A DNA stretch of 64,000 nucleotides, taken from NCBI GenBank assembly GCA_051654865.1, contig JBOFYV010000007.1, positions 32,053-96,052 on the forward strand, written 5' to 3'. The stretch comes from JBOFOR01 sp051654865. Lineage in GTDB: Bacteria; Bacillota; Clostridia; Peptostreptococcales; Peptostreptococcaceae. A model generated the notes under the pieces. It had not been told where the DNA came from. It did not search any database and saw only the letters and a program-made list of their open reading frames with translations. Below, piece after piece: positions 1 through 8,666 of this stretch (its first letter is position 1; every line of letters starts with the position of its first letter). The position numbers were made by a program, and so were the translations under genes.

Positions 1-1
1 T

Positions 2-604
2 GCAAATAGGTTAGGAGAACAAATAGCATCTAAAAAGATTACTGCTATTGATGATGGTACATTAAAAAACTATTGGGGATCATCAAATATAGATGATGAG
101 GGAAATGAAACTAAGAAAAATATTTTAATTGAAAATGGAATATTAAAATCTTATATGATAGATAAATTAAATGGTAGAAGGATGAATATGAAACCTACAG
201 GAAGTTCAAGAAGGCAAAATTATAAATTTGCACCAACATCTAGAATGACAAATACATATATAGCAGCAGGAGATGATAATCCAGAAGATATAATCAAATC
301 AATAGAATATGGATTATATGCTAAGAAGATGGGTGGAGGATCAGTAAATCCTGTAACGGGTGAATTTAACTTTGCAGTATCAGAAGGCTATATTGTAAAA
401 AATGGAATAATACAAGAGCCTGTAAGAGGAGCTAGCTTAATAGGAAAAGGTAGTGAAGTTCTTATGAATATAGATATGGTAGGAAACAATATGAAGCAGG
501 CCCAAGGTATGTGTGGTTCAAGTTCAGGAAGTATACCAACTAATGTAGGTCAACCTATGATTAGAGTTAAAGATATTACTGTAGGTGGAAGAACGGAGGA
601 GTAA
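2..604 (+). CDS. tldD: TldD metalloprotease subunit, C-terminal part (5' end outside window)
   Basis: Open frame from base 2 to a TAA at 602-604; the start lies left of the window. The translation carries the characteristic C-terminal TldD blocks: WGSSNIDDEG, the LNGRRM and PTGSSRRQNY region, APTSRMTNTYI, YAKKMGGGSVNP, GEFNFAVSEGY, PVRGASLIGKG and CGSSSGSIP. TldD is the zinc-dependent catalytic subunit of the TldD/TldE protease, which degrades unfolded peptides and matures some modified peptides; the HExxxH zinc motif lies in the missing N-terminal part. The stop is 2 nt before the next gene, tldE, so the two are translated as an operon. Confidence 0.93.
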   Translation, partial: ANRLGEQIASKKITAIDDGTLKNYWGSSNIDDEGNETKKNILIENGILKSYMIDKLNGRRMNMKPTGSSRRQNYKFAPTSRMTNTYIAAGDDNPEDIIKSIEYGLYAKKMGGGSVNPVTGEFNFAVSEGYIVKNGIIQEPVRGASLIGKGSEVLMNIDMVGNNMKQAQGMCGSSSGSIPTNVGQPMIRVKDITVGGRTEE

Positions 605-606
605 GA

Positions 607-1956
607 ATGGAACTAGAATTATTTAAAGAAAAGTTATTTAAAAAGGCTAAAGATGAAGGCTTTAAAGAATATGAAATATATTATAATAAGGGTGAAAGTA
701 TAAATATATCAGTTTATGATAGTAGTATAGATAAATATAATATAGAAAAATCTTTTGGTTTATCATTCAGAGGTAAACTAAATAACAAGATGGGATACTC
801 CTTTACAGAGATTATAGATGAAGATGCAATAGATATGCTTATAAAAAAGGCTAAAGATGCAACAAAGGTTATAGAGAATAATGATGAACAGTTTATATAT
901 AGTGGAGATAGTGAGTATAAATCTATAAAAACATATTATGAAAAGCTAGAAAATGTCAAAGCTGATAAACTAATAGATATTGCAATAAGCCTAGAGAAGG
1001 AAACAAAAGCTTACAATAAAAATGTTATTAATACAAATGGATGTAAAGTATCATATAATACATCTGAGTACGGGCTATCTAATAGTAAAGGATTAAACTT
1101 GAGTAATAGAAATAATTTATTAGTAGCTTATGTAGTACCTATAGTTCAGTATGAAAATAGAAAGTACGATGGCATAGGATATGTAGTAGCTAGAAGTTTA
1201 GATGAGGTTAAACCAAAAGAAATAGCTAAAGAAGGTGTAGAGGATGCTATATCTAAAATTGGATCAAAGAGTATAGCATCAAAAAAATACAAAGGCATTA
1301 TCTATAATGAAGCAATGGTTTCACTAATTCAAACTTTTTCAGAAATATTTAGTGCAGATGCTGTACAAAAAGGATTATCACTTTTAAAGGACAAAGAAGG
1401 TGAGATTATTGCATCTAAAGCACTAACGCTTGTAGATGATCCATTTTTAGAAAATGGCTTAGGCTCAGCATCATTTGATGATGAAGGTGTAGCTACATAC
1501 AAAAAAGATATAATTGCTAATGGAAAGCTAAATACTTTATTGTATAACTTAAAAACTGCCAATAAGGCTAATGTAAAATCTACCGGTAATGGATTTAAGA
1601 GTTCGTATGCATCTACAATAGGAACATCAGCTACAAACTTATATATAAAAAAGGGTGATTATACATTTAATGAACTTTTAAAAAATTTAAATGAAGGTGT
1701 TGTAATAACCGATTTTCAAGGGACGCACTCTGGTGCAAATTCAATAACTGGAGACTTTTCACTTGCAGCTAAGGGGTATTACGTAATTAATGGTAAAAAA
1801 GAGTATCCTATAGAACAAATAACCGTTGCAGGTAATTATTTTGAATTATTAAAGAGTATAGAATGTATAGGTGATGACCTTGTCTTCCCTATGAGTAGCG
1901 TAGGATCACCATCAGTTTTAATAAAGAGTTTATCAATAGCAGGTAAAAATAAATAA
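607..1956 (+). CDS. tldE: TldE/PmbA family protease subunit
   Basis: 449 residues, the usual TldE length. The SD site GGAGGAG lies in the last codons of tldD, 2 nt upstream, so coupling is likely. Family blocks include a SFGLSFRGKL-like region near residue 50, DDEGVAT and LYNLKTANKANVKSTGNGF near residues 290-330, and DFQGTHSGANSITGDFS near residue 370. TldE lacks the zinc ligands and forms the non-catalytic half of the barrel-like TldD-TldE heterodimer. The end is followed by a bidirectional terminator shared with the convergent nitroreductase gene. Confidence in the family is high; the natural substrate is unknown. Confidence 0.92.
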   Translation: MELELFKEKLFKKAKDEGFKEYEIYYNKGESINISVYDSSIDKYNIEKSFGLSFRGKLNNKMGYSFTEIIDEDAIDMLIKKAKDATKVIENNDEQFIYSGDSEYKSIKTYYEKLENVKADKLIDIAISLEKETKAYNKNVINTNGCKVSYNTSEYGLSNSKGLNLSNRNNLLVAYVVPIVQYENRKYDGIGYVVARSLDEVKPKEIAKEGVEDAISKIGSKSIASKKYKGIIYNEAMVSLIQTFSEIFSADAVQKGLSLLKDKEGEIIASKALTLVDDPFLENGLGSASFDDEGVATYKKDIIANGKLNTLLYNLKTANKANVKSTGNGFKSSYASTIGTSATNLYIKKGDYTFNELLKNLNEGVVITDFQGTHSGANSITGDFSLAAKGYYVINGKKEYPIEQITVAGNYFELLKSIECIGDDLVFPMSSVGSPSVLIKSLSIAGKNK

Positions 1957-1963
1957 GATAAAT

Positions 1964-2007
1964 AAAAGTAAAACAAAGCGATAAACTAATCGCCTTGTTT
2001 TACTTTT
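1964..2007. terminator. Bidirectional intrinsic terminator (tldE / nitroreductase)
   Basis: An 18-bp near-perfect stem, AAAAGTAAAACAAAGCGA pairing with TCGCCTTGTTTTACTTTT (one mismatch), with A tract on one side and T tract on the other. It lies between two convergent genes and covers the stop codon of the minus-strand gene. Confidence 0.8.
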
Positions 2008-2752
2008 GACCAAGAAAAAATTTAAGGTTTTCTATAATAGACCTTTCCATTTCTATAGAAAAATCAGCAGTAGTTTTTTTATTATATATTAATTCTCCGA
2101 AATTTTTAGCGTTAAATTTATTGGTTTTAGGCATATTACTTTCCTTTATTGAGAACATATTTAAGAGTTCACTATCTGAGAGTTCTTTGTATTTGTCATT
2201 AAATATTACGTATTCATTATCAAATCTATCTCTATATATTTTCTTATAATTATCTGGATAATAGCCAAGTGTCAACATAGCGGCTGGAAAGACATAGTTA
2301 GGTAGATTTAATAATTCTTTGTGTACCTCATAGTTTTCCATAATATCACCAATGTAACAAGATCCAATACCTAAACTTTCAGCTGCAACAACAGCATTTT
2401 GTGCTGATATTAATGCATCATTTACACTCAACATAAAATCATTCATACCTGGAGATTTAATATTTTCTATTTCACATAGCTCAAAATACTTAAACCATTT
2501 ATTTAAATCGGCTAAAAAAATTAAAATAACAGGTGCATTTTTTATAAAAGGTTGATTATCACAACTTATACTAAGTTTTTCTTTAATATTATTATCAGTT
2601 ATTTTTAAAATAGAGTACATCATCATATTACCGGCAGTAGGAGCCTTTATAGCAGAGTTAAGAACTATATCTAAATGTTCTTTTGAAATAGGTTTATCCT
2701 TATATCTTCTTAATGATACCCTATTGTAAATAGTTTCAATAGTACTATTCAT
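2000..2752 (-). CDS. Nitroreductase family protein
   Basis: 250 residues. The N-terminus has the FMN-phosphate binding pattern of the family (RVSLRRYKDKPI, residues 11-22), followed by KAPTAGN near residue 38 and AAESLGIGSCYIGDI near residue 125, both classical nitroreductase segments. The C-terminal 50 residues are rich in Asn/Lys and include the F-x-A-K-N-F-G pattern seen in FMN-dependent NADPH reductases of the NfsA/FRP type. It probably reduces nitro or quinone compounds with NAD(P)H through FMN. The start has an AGGAGG-type site (TAGGAGG) 8 nt upstream. Single gene, convergent to tldE. Confidence 0.85.
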   Translation of the reverse strand: MNSTIETIYNRVSLRRYKDKPISKEHLDIVLNSAIKAPTAGNMMMYSILKITDNNIKEKLSISCDNQPFIKNAPVILIFLADLNKWFKYFELCEIENIKSPGMNDFMLSVNDALISAQNAVVAAESLGIGSCYIGDIMENYEVHKELLNLPNYVFPAAMLTLGYYPDNYKKIYRDRFDNEYVIFNDKYKELSDSELLNMFSIKESNMPKTNKFNAKNFGELIYNKKTTADFSIEMERSIIENLKFFLGQK

Positions 2753-2865
2753 ATTTATACCTCCTATAGATTAAATTTGTAGCATTTTAAATAAGATTAG
2801 ACAATGTAGACTATATTTCCTTTAAAAAGAGTATAATGATTTTAACTTAAATAACTTCAAAAAAT

Positions 2866-2879
2866 ATTGTATACATAAT
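2866..2879. promoter_or_regulatory. GntR-like palindrome ATTGTATACATAAT
   Basis: The core TTGTATACA at 2867-2875 is the same palindrome that appears in perfect form (ATTGTATACAAT) at 4148-4159, 1.3 kb away upstream of the DUF362 gene. The pattern resembles operators of GntR-family repressors. No GntR gene is in the window, so the binding protein is unknown. Confidence 0.35.
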
Positions 2880-2982
2880 GTAATATAAGTATAAAAATAT
2901 AACAAATTAATACTTAGAAATTAACAAATGAGAATTATTAAGGGTTAAAATGGAATTAAATGGAATAATTTAGATAAATTTA

Positions 2983-3012
2983 TTGTAGAACTTAAGCGTA
3001 ATATGCTAATAT
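2983..3012 (+). promoter_or_regulatory. Predicted extended -10 promoter of galM
   Basis: TTGTAG at 2983-2988, 18 nt spacer, and TGC-TAATAT with the -10 at 3007-3012. The same TGCTAATATTATAAA string occurs upstream of the NCS2 permease at 41402-41416. The transcript would start near 3019, 30 nt before the galM ATG. Confidence 0.45.
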
Positions 3013-3049
3013 TATAAAGGATATATATATTTATGAGGGAGATAGGCTA

Positions 3050-4090
3050 ATGAAGATTTCAAAAGAAATATTATCTAGATATGAAGATAAAGAAATTATA
3101 TCTTACAATGTAAAGTTTGACAACGGATTTGAAGTAGAAGTTTTAAACTTAGGGGGAATTATAACAAAAATTATTACCCCGGACATAAATGGTAAATTAG
3201 AAAATATTGTATTAGGATATAAAGATATAGAAAGTTACATTGAAAATCCATCATATTTTGGAGCTATAATAGGAAGAACATCAGGGAGAATTTGTGATGG
3301 TTTAGTTAATATAGATGGTAATAAATATGATTTAGCAAAAAATTATAATCCTCATCAAGGTCATGGTGGAAATGTAGGGTTTAGTAAAAAAATATGGGAT
3401 GTAGAAATAGATGAAAAAGAAAATAGTGCTACAATAAAGTTGAAAAATATTAGTGACGATATGGAAGAAAATTACCCAGGAAAAGTTGAAGCGATTGTTT
3501 CGTTTGAAATATATGAAAATTATATTATTGAACAGACGTATGAAGCGATAGCAGATAAAACAACATTAATTAATTTAACAAATCATAGCTATTTTAATTT
3601 AAGTGGTAATATAAAAAGTCCAATAACAGAACAATACTTAACGTTAGCTTCTGATTATATATTAGAAATAGATGAAACTTGTGCTACTACAGGCAAAAAA
3701 ATAAACGTAGAACAAACTCCTTTTGACTTTAGAAAAACAGAGTGTATAGGAGATAGAATAGATGATAATCATAAACAAATACAAATTGGGTGTGGATATG
3801 ATCACTCATTTTTATTAAATAATACTGAAGAACAAATTTCTTTAGTAGATAATGTGAGTAGAAGAAGTATGACAATAAGTACAAATCAAAAGTGTGCAGT
3901 AATATATAGCATGAATTTCCCGGACAATGTTCCTTTATATAATGGAAAAGACACTCAAAGAAGATACGGTATATGTTTTGAAACGCAAGCACCTCCTATA
4001 GGAAGAGGTCTGTGCTTTATAGAAGATTCAATAATCAACAAAGATGATAAATATCTTCAAAAAACAACTTATAAATTTTCAATAAAATAA
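3050..4090 (+). CDS. galM: Aldose 1-epimerase (mutarotase)
   Basis: 346 residues, normal length. It interconverts alpha and beta anomers of aldoses such as galactose, feeding the Leloir pathway. Motifs: GAIIGRTSGRI near residue 71-81 (sugar-binding Arg), HGGNVGF at 105-111 (catalytic His), NHSYFNLSG near residue 180 (second His), and ETQAPP near the C-terminus, carrying the Glu that acts as general base. SD GAGGGAG precedes the ATG by about 9 nt. It is monocistronic: a terminator follows at 4102. No galactose kinase or transferase gene is nearby, so the in vivo sugar cannot be read from context. Confidence 0.92.
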   Translation: MKISKEILSRYEDKEIISYNVKFDNGFEVEVLNLGGIITKIITPDINGKLENIVLGYKDIESYIENPSYFGAIIGRTSGRICDGLVNIDGNKYDLAKNYNPHQGHGGNVGFSKKIWDVEIDEKENSATIKLKNISDDMEENYPGKVEAIVSFEIYENYIIEQTYEAIADKTTLINLTNHSYFNLSGNIKSPITEQYLTLASDYILEIDETCATTGKKINVEQTPFDFRKTECIGDRIDDNHKQIQIGCGYDHSFLLNNTEEQISLVDNVSRRSMTISTNQKCAVIYSMNFPDNVPLYNGKDTQRRYGICFETQAPPIGRGLCFIEDSIINKDDKYLQKTTYKFSIK

Positions 4091-4101
4091 ATATAATTAA
4101 T

Positions 4102-4136
4102 AGAGTGTGGATATTATTTCTACACTCTTTATTTTT
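4102..4136 (+). terminator. Intrinsic terminator after galM
   Basis: AGAGTGT / ACACTCT stem (4102-4108 with 4122-4128), extended by further pairs, followed by TTTATTTTT. Confidence 0.7.
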
Positions 4137-4147
4137 AAAAAACGTAC

Positions 4148-4159
4148 ATTGTATACAAT
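4148..4159. promoter_or_regulatory. Perfect palindrome ATTGTATACAAT upstream of DUF362 gene
   Basis: A 12-bp perfect dyad located 17 nt before the ATG of the next gene, between the galM terminator and its SD site AAAAGGAG. It shares its core with 2867-2875. A site so close to the start codon would sit at or just downstream of the transcription start, which fits a repressor operator. The cognate protein is unknown. Confidence 0.4.
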
Positions 4160-4176
4160 AACAAAAGGAGTAAAAT

Positions 4177-5322
4177 ATGAAAAATGTTAGTGTAAGAAAG
4201 TGTAATGACTATAGTTATGAAAATGTTAAAGTATCTATAGAAAAACTAATTGAAGATTTGGGAGGTTTAGACAAATATATAAAACCTAACAGTAAGGTAT
4301 TAGTTAAACCGAACTTACTTATGAAAAAAACACCAGAGGAAGCGACTACAACTCATCCTATGGTGGTAAGGGTAGTATGTGAAAAGCTGCTTGAACTAAA
4401 TTGTAAAGTAACAATAGCTGATAGTCCAGGAGGACCTTATACTATAGCATCATTAAAAAGTATTTATAAGTCAACAGGACTAGAAGAAGTAGCAAAGGAT
4501 TTAAATATAGATTTAAATTATGATATATCGGAAATAAAGGTAGAAAATGAAAATGCGAATGCACTTAGATATATGGATATAATAAAACCTATAAAAGATG
4601 CTGATTGTGTAGTGAATTTATGCAAATTAAAAACGCACCAAATGGCTACCTTTACAGGTGGGACAAAAAACTTGTACGGATGTATAGCGGGACTAAAGAA
4701 GGCAGAAATTCACTATAGATTTCCGACGGAAGAACTATTTTGTCAAGACGTATTGCTAGATATATGCTCATATATAAACCCAACACTTACTATAATGGAT
4801 GGGATTGTTGGTATGGAAGGAGAAGGACCATCTGCAGGAGTGCCAAGAAAAATTGGTGCAGTTCTAGCATCCTCTAGTCCATATGCAATAGATTATGTAG
4901 CATGTAAATTGATAAACCTAGAGGCAAAAAGAGTACCTACATTAATAGGAGCTATAAAAAGAGATTATATAAAAGAGGATGCTTCAGATATAAATATTAT
5001 AGGTGATGATATTAATCCAATAATTATATATGATTTTGATATTCCAAATACAAGTAAGGACTTTAGGTTATTGTCATCAAGTTTGCCTAAATTTATTCAT
5101 GAACCTTTAACTAAGATGATTACACCTAAACCTTCAATAAGGCATAAAGATTGTATAAAATGCAGTAAGTGTATAGAAGCTTGTCCGGCAAAAGTAATGA
5201 AACTAAAAGATAAAGTTGAAATAGATTTATCTAAATGTATAAGATGTTATTGTTGTCATGAATTATGTCCTAAAAAGGCTGTAGATATAAAGCGTAGTTT
5301 TATATTTAAACTTATAAAATAA
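4177..5322 (+). CDS. DUF362 domain protein with C-terminal 2[4Fe-4S] ferredoxin domain
   Basis: 381 residues. Residues 1-300 are a DUF362 domain: VLVKPNLL, TTHPMVVRVVCE, ADSPGGP, LCKLKTHQMATFTGGTKNLYG and MDGIVGMEGEGPSAG are recognisable family blocks. Residues ~326-370 are a bacterial ferredoxin domain with two clusters, CIKCSKCIEACP and CIRCYCCHELCP, giving eight Cys ligands in CxxCxxCxxxCP spacing. The protein is soluble and probably moves electrons, but no DUF362 member has a settled reaction. It is followed by AT-rich sequence with no obvious terminator; the next gene is 110 nt away. Confidence 0.88.
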   Translation: MKNVSVRKCNDYSYENVKVSIEKLIEDLGGLDKYIKPNSKVLVKPNLLMKKTPEEATTTHPMVVRVVCEKLLELNCKVTIADSPGGPYTIASLKSIYKSTGLEEVAKDLNIDLNYDISEIKVENENANALRYMDIIKPIKDADCVVNLCKLKTHQMATFTGGTKNLYGCIAGLKKAEIHYRFPTEELFCQDVLLDICSYINPTLTIMDGIVGMEGEGPSAGVPRKIGAVLASSSPYAIDYVACKLINLEAKRVPTLIGAIKRDYIKEDASDINIIGDDINPIIIYDFDIPNTSKDFRLLSSSLPKFIHEPLTKMITPKPSIRHKDCIKCSKCIEACPAKVMKLKDKVEIDLSKCIRCYCCHELCPKKAVDIKRSFIFKLIK

Positions 5323-5430
5323 AAATATTATTAAGTATATTATAAATGAGTATAAATATTGTATATAAAAAAATATTATGTTATTCTTTTATATAACAAA
5401 GATAAATATTAGGAACATATGAGGTACTAT

Positions 5431-5904
5431 ATGAAAATAAATGAATTATTAAACTTTATAGATAATGAAAATGATAAAAATATTATAAATAAAATGCTAC
5501 TAGATAAAGAAGAAACGCTAAATACATTTATTTCAAGTGTTATAAGTGATTTACTAAATGGCCTTTTATTAGAAGATGAATTTAAAGTAAATGCTAACAA
5601 TAATATAAAAAGTTATGATGATATTTCTTTAGGAGAGATAGCTACATTTACAGCACTAATTCCTTATGTACAATTAGCGTTAAAAGAAAATAAAGATGGA
5701 TATACAATATCAACATCATTTGTTGAAGCATTAATTAGTTATATAGTGGGATGTATAGCTAGAGATGAATTTAAAAAGCAACTTATTCAAATAAAAATAA
5801 TTTTAAATATATCTGATAAATTATATGAAGCAATGATTAAATATTTTAGTTATCAAAAAAATGATATTACTATAAAAATATTAGAAAATACCTATGGAGC
5901 CTAA
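5431..5904 (+). CDS. Conserved-looking hypothetical protein, helical
   Basis: 157 residues from ATG 5431, chosen because ATGAGGT gives an SD 6 nt upstream; an in-frame ATG at 5419 has a weaker site. The protein is mostly amphipathic helix (KINELLNFIDNENDKNI..., LLDKEETLNTF) with two mildly hydrophobic stretches near residues 70-85 and 100-118. There is no signal peptide or Cys. I do not recognise the family. The stop codon is inside the 5' part of its terminator hairpin. Confidence 0.7.
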   Translation: MKINELLNFIDNENDKNIINKMLLDKEETLNTFISSVISDLLNGLLLEDEFKVNANNNIKSYDDISLGEIATFTALIPYVQLALKENKDGYTISTSFVEALISYIVGCIARDEFKKQLIQIKIILNISDKLYEAMIKYFSYQKNDITIKILENTYGA

Positions 5905-5920
5905 ACCATAGGTATTTTTT
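5887..5920 (+). terminator. Intrinsic terminator overlapping the stop of the 5431 gene
   Basis: 12-bp perfect stem AAATACCTATGG / CCATAGGTATTT with an 8-nt loop that contains the TAA stop region, then T6. Confidence 0.85.
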
Positions 5921-6111
5921 AATAAACAAAAAAGGGGAGGACAATATGCTAAAATGATAAACAAGAATACTTGCCCTAAATATAATATTTACTTTTTATA
6001 AAAAATTATGACAGAAAAAGAAGGTAGAAATTACTTTTATTGGGTATGAATTATATTATTATTAGATTTATGATATAATAAGGAAAGACAATAATACTTA
6101 GGAGTGAAAAT

Positions 6112-6414
6112 ATGGAATTAGAAATATTTATATCACAAACTGCAAAAGCAGAACTTGATAAATTATTAGAAAATAGCGATAAAAAATATATAAGAGTTTT
6201 AACAAGAAGACCATCTATATATGAGCAAGCGACTTTTGACTTAGAGCTTGATGATGTAAAATCAAATGATATTACATTTTTTGTAGATGATTATAAGGTT
6301 ATAATAGAGGTTACCTTAGCTTCTCAATTAGAAAGTGTAAGTATATCTTACGGGGGATTATTTAGTAGAGATAAATTCTGTGTTGATGCAGACTTAGGAA
6401 TTTTCCGTTATTAA
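6112..6414 (+). CDS. HesB/IscA-like fold protein lacking the Fe-S cysteines
   Basis: 100 residues. The pattern I-S-x-x-A-K-A-E-L-D-K-L-L at the start, DLELDDVKSND and FFVDDYKVIIEVTLASQLESVSISYGG follows the A-type iron-sulfur carrier fold (HesB/IscA). The three ligand cysteines of that family (one mid-protein, two in a C-terminal CGC) are missing; the only Cys, in RDKFCVDADLG, is not at a conserved spot. It therefore probably does not carry a cluster the usual way. SD is TTAGGAG. A -10-like TATAAT at about 6074-6079 could drive it. It ends at a terminator shared with the convergent gene. Confidence 0.7.
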   Translation: MELEIFISQTAKAELDKLLENSDKKYIRVLTRRPSIYEQATFDLELDDVKSNDITFFVDDYKVIIEVTLASQLESVSISYGGLFSRDKFCVDADLGIFRY

Positions 6415-6418
6415 AAAG

Positions 6419-6446
6419 AACATAGCTAGATGGCTATGTTTTTTTT
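6419..6446. terminator. Bidirectional terminator between convergent genes
   Basis: AACATAGC / GCTATGTT stem (6419-6426 with 6433-6440) followed by an 8-nt T run on the plus strand; the minus strand has TTTTT after the stem. It overlaps the end of the minus-strand gene. Confidence 0.75.
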
Positions 6447-6704
6447 AATATAATTTAGAGAGTCATTAAAATTATTAAAACTCTTTTTGTCAATTATAAG
6501 TCTTTCAATACCTTTATAAAAATTTTTCTCATCAAACACTTTATCAATGCTAACTTCAATATAATCATCAAAAACACTTATATAAATACACTTAGTGTAC
6601 TTATGAAAAATCTTGAATATGACAGCTTTGTTACTAGTAGTTTTAATAAAAATAAAATTACGTAAATCTATATTATCTTTGATGTGATTTAAAAAATTAT
6701 CCAT
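6426..6704 (-). CDS. Hypothetical protein, 92 residues
   Basis: A small basic and aromatic protein with alternating beta-like stretches (NFIFIKTTSNKAVIFKIF, CIYISVFDDYIEVSI) followed by helices (KNFYKGIERLIIDKK, NFNDSLNYIKKNI). Start supported by a clear SD, AAAGGAG, 9 nt upstream on the minus strand. No signal sequence or known motif; I do not recognise the family. The region between it and the next gene (6705-6942) contains only AT-rich promoter-like sequence. Confidence 0.6.
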   Translation of the reverse strand: MDNFLNHIKDNIDLRNFIFIKTTSNKAVIFKIFHKYTKCIYISVFDDYIEVSIDKVFDEKNFYKGIERLIIDKKSFNNFNDSLNYIKKNIAI

Positions 6705-6942
6705 GTAATTGTAACTCCTTTAAAATTAGATATAGATTCTTTTAATGTTAAATAGTTTAGAAATACATACATATTATTGACAAAAACATAAAAAATATAT
6801 TTTTGAAATGTAAAATTTATAGAAAAATATTACGACATATAAATTATCAATTATATTTGTTCATAAAAAATAATTAATAAAATAGACTATAATATAGTAT
6901 TAAAATAGTTAGAAAAATGTTATTAAAAGAAGGGAGAAAAAT

Positions 6943-7689
6943 ATGAATCCAATTATAGGTATTTTATCAAATTTAACTCCTACAAATGATTCAGCATCAT
7001 TACAAGAGAAAGTATATGTAAATAATACATATATATCAGCTGTAGAAAAAGCAGGAGGGGTTCCTATTATAATACCTGTTAATACAAATAGAGATAATAT
7101 TAAACGTCAAATGGATTTAATAGATGGATTGATAATTTCAGGCGGGGCAGATATTAATCCGATTTTATATAAAGAAGAACCACTAGTAGGCCTTGGATAT
7201 TTTGATAATGATAATGATGAATTTGATATAATAGCTACAAGAATAGCCTTAATTTTAGATAAACCAATACTTGGGATTTGTAGAGGACTTCAGGTACTAA
7301 ATGTGTGCTTAGGAGGAACCTTATACCAAGATATAAATCATATAGAAGGTAGTTATATAAAGCACTCACAAGGTGCTAAAAGATTCATGGGAAGTCATTC
7401 GATTACAATAAGTGAATGGAGTAAACTAGCAGAAATACTTGGAACCGATAGTATTGTAAATAGCTTTCATCATCAAAGTGTAAAAGATCTAGGCAAAGGA
7501 TTGGTTGTAAGTGCCTCTGCTAAGGACGGTGTTATTGAAGCTATAGAATTAAAAGGAGATAAATATGCAATTGGAGTGCAGTGGCATCCTGAAGAAATGA
7601 TAGAAGAAAATGAAAATATGCTACTCTTATTTAAAAAGCTAGTAGGTATTGCAAAACAAAAGAAAGAAGAAAAAGAAGATAATGAATAG
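6943..7689 (+). CDS. Class-C26 gamma-glutamyl hydrolase-like amidase (PuuD-type)
   Basis: 248 residues of glutamine-amidotransferase fold. The nucleophile elbow is GICRGLQVLNV with Cys113; the rest of the triad is His215 and Glu217 in GVQWHPEE. SGGADINP near residue 67 forms the oxyanion region and SFHHQSVK near residue 175 is family-typical. Members hydrolyse gamma-glutamyl amides such as gamma-glutamyl-GABA; the substrate here is unknown because no putrescine pathway gene is adjacent. The tail KQKKEEKEDNE is charged. SD AGGGAG. No terminator is obvious before the rhodanese gene 75 nt downstream. Confidence 0.88.
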   Translation: MNPIIGILSNLTPTNDSASLQEKVYVNNTYISAVEKAGGVPIIIPVNTNRDNIKRQMDLIDGLIISGGADINPILYKEEPLVGLGYFDNDNDEFDIIATRIALILDKPILGICRGLQVLNVCLGGTLYQDINHIEGSYIKHSQGAKRFMGSHSITISEWSKLAEILGTDSIVNSFHHQSVKDLGKGLVVSASAKDGVIEAIELKGDKYAIGVQWHPEEMIEENENMLLLFKKLVGIAKQKKEEKEDNE

Positions 7690-7764
7690 GTAAAATATTG
7701 GAATTTAGAAAAAATTATAATATAATCAAATAGACAGAATTATATAAAAACATAGGGGGCAAAT

Positions 7765-8616
7765 ATGAAGAATATCGTATCGCCAAATTGGTTAAAAGAA
7801 AACATCAATAATAAAAAATTAGTTATAGTTGATTGTAGGTTTGACTTAAATGACAAAGAATATGGAAAAAAACAATATGAAAAAGAACACATAAAAGGTG
7901 CTAAAAGAGTTGATATAGAAACAGAACTATCAAGCGAAATAAAAGAATATGGAGGCAGACACCCATTACCTTCAATAAAAAAACTAGAAGAAGTCTTTAG
8001 TAATATAGGAATTAATACAGACTCAATAGTTGTAGCTTATGATGAAGGAGACTTAGCAGGACCATCTAGATTATGGTGGATACTTAAATATTTGGGTCAT
8101 AAAGAAGTCTATGTTTTAGAGGGTGGAATAAATGTATTTAAATCTATTAGTGGAGAAGTAACTAATAAAATAGAGGAAAGTAAAAAAGGCGACTTTAAAG
8201 CAAATTCACTAGAAGAACTAAAAGCAGATATGGAGTATGTAAAAAGTAGAGTAAATAATAATAAGATTGCAATAATAGATTCGAGAGAACATAAAAGATA
8301 TCTTGGAGAGTTTGAACCAGTGGATATAAAAGCGGGACATATACCAGGGGCCCTAAATTATTTTTGGATGGATATACTAGATAAAAAAGATAATTATATT
8401 TCATTAAAATCACTAAAAGAACTAAATGAAATATTTAAAGAGCTAAGAGTATATGATGAAGTAATAGTTTACTGTGGATCAGGAATCACAGCCTGTTCAA
8501 ATAGCTTAGCGTTAGATGAAATCAATATAAAGCACAAAGTATACTGTGGTAGCTTTAGTGACTGGATAAGCTATGAAGGTAATGAGGTGCAAACAGGAAT
8601 TAATGATAAAAATTAA
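7765..8616 (+). CDS. Two-domain sulfurtransferase (rhodanese / 3-mercaptopyruvate type)
   Basis: 283 residues in two rhodanese modules. The N-terminal one (about 1-125) is the inactive domain, with VIVDCRFDL and the KGAKRVDIETEL segment; the C-terminal one carries the active loop CGSGITAC with Cys237, which holds the persulfide. The CGSG(I/V)T loop is the one typical of 3-mercaptopyruvate sulfurtransferases (SseA), whereas classic rhodaneses have CRKG-type loops, so mercaptopyruvate is the better guess. Cytoplasmic, no signal peptide. SD GGGGGC. A strong bidirectional terminator follows. Confidence 0.9.
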   Translation: MKNIVSPNWLKENINNKKLVIVDCRFDLNDKEYGKKQYEKEHIKGAKRVDIETELSSEIKEYGGRHPLPSIKKLEEVFSNIGINTDSIVVAYDEGDLAGPSRLWWILKYLGHKEVYVLEGGINVFKSISGEVTNKIEESKKGDFKANSLEELKADMEYVKSRVNNNKIAIIDSREHKRYLGEFEPVDIKAGHIPGALNYFWMDILDKKDNYISLKSLKELNEIFKELRVYDEVIVYCGSGITACSNSLALDEINIKHKVYCGSFSDWISYEGNEVQTGINDKN

Positions 8617-8628
8617 AAATACAACTAT

Positions 8629-8662
8629 AAAAAAGAAGGAGGTTAAAATCTCCTTCTTTTTT
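8629..8662. terminator. Bidirectional terminator (rhodanese / MazG-like)
   Basis: 13-bp perfect stem AAAAAGAAGGAG / CTCCTTCTTTTT, with T or A tracts on both sides, between convergent genes. Confidence 0.88.
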
Positions 8663-8666
8663 CACT

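Larger units (their letters stand above)
2753..3049. other. Intergenic region between divergent nitroreductase and galM genes
   Basis: 297 nt without a gene. It must hold promoters for both flanking genes. I see a GntR-like palindrome (2866-2879) and an extended -10 promoter for galM (2983-3012), listed separately. Nothing else is recognisable. Confidence 0.6.

Noticed and set aside
5940..5998. SD GGGGAGG followed by ATG-CTA-AAA-TGA and an overlapping 15-codon frame
   Set aside because: Too short and not followed by any regulated structure; might be a decayed start.
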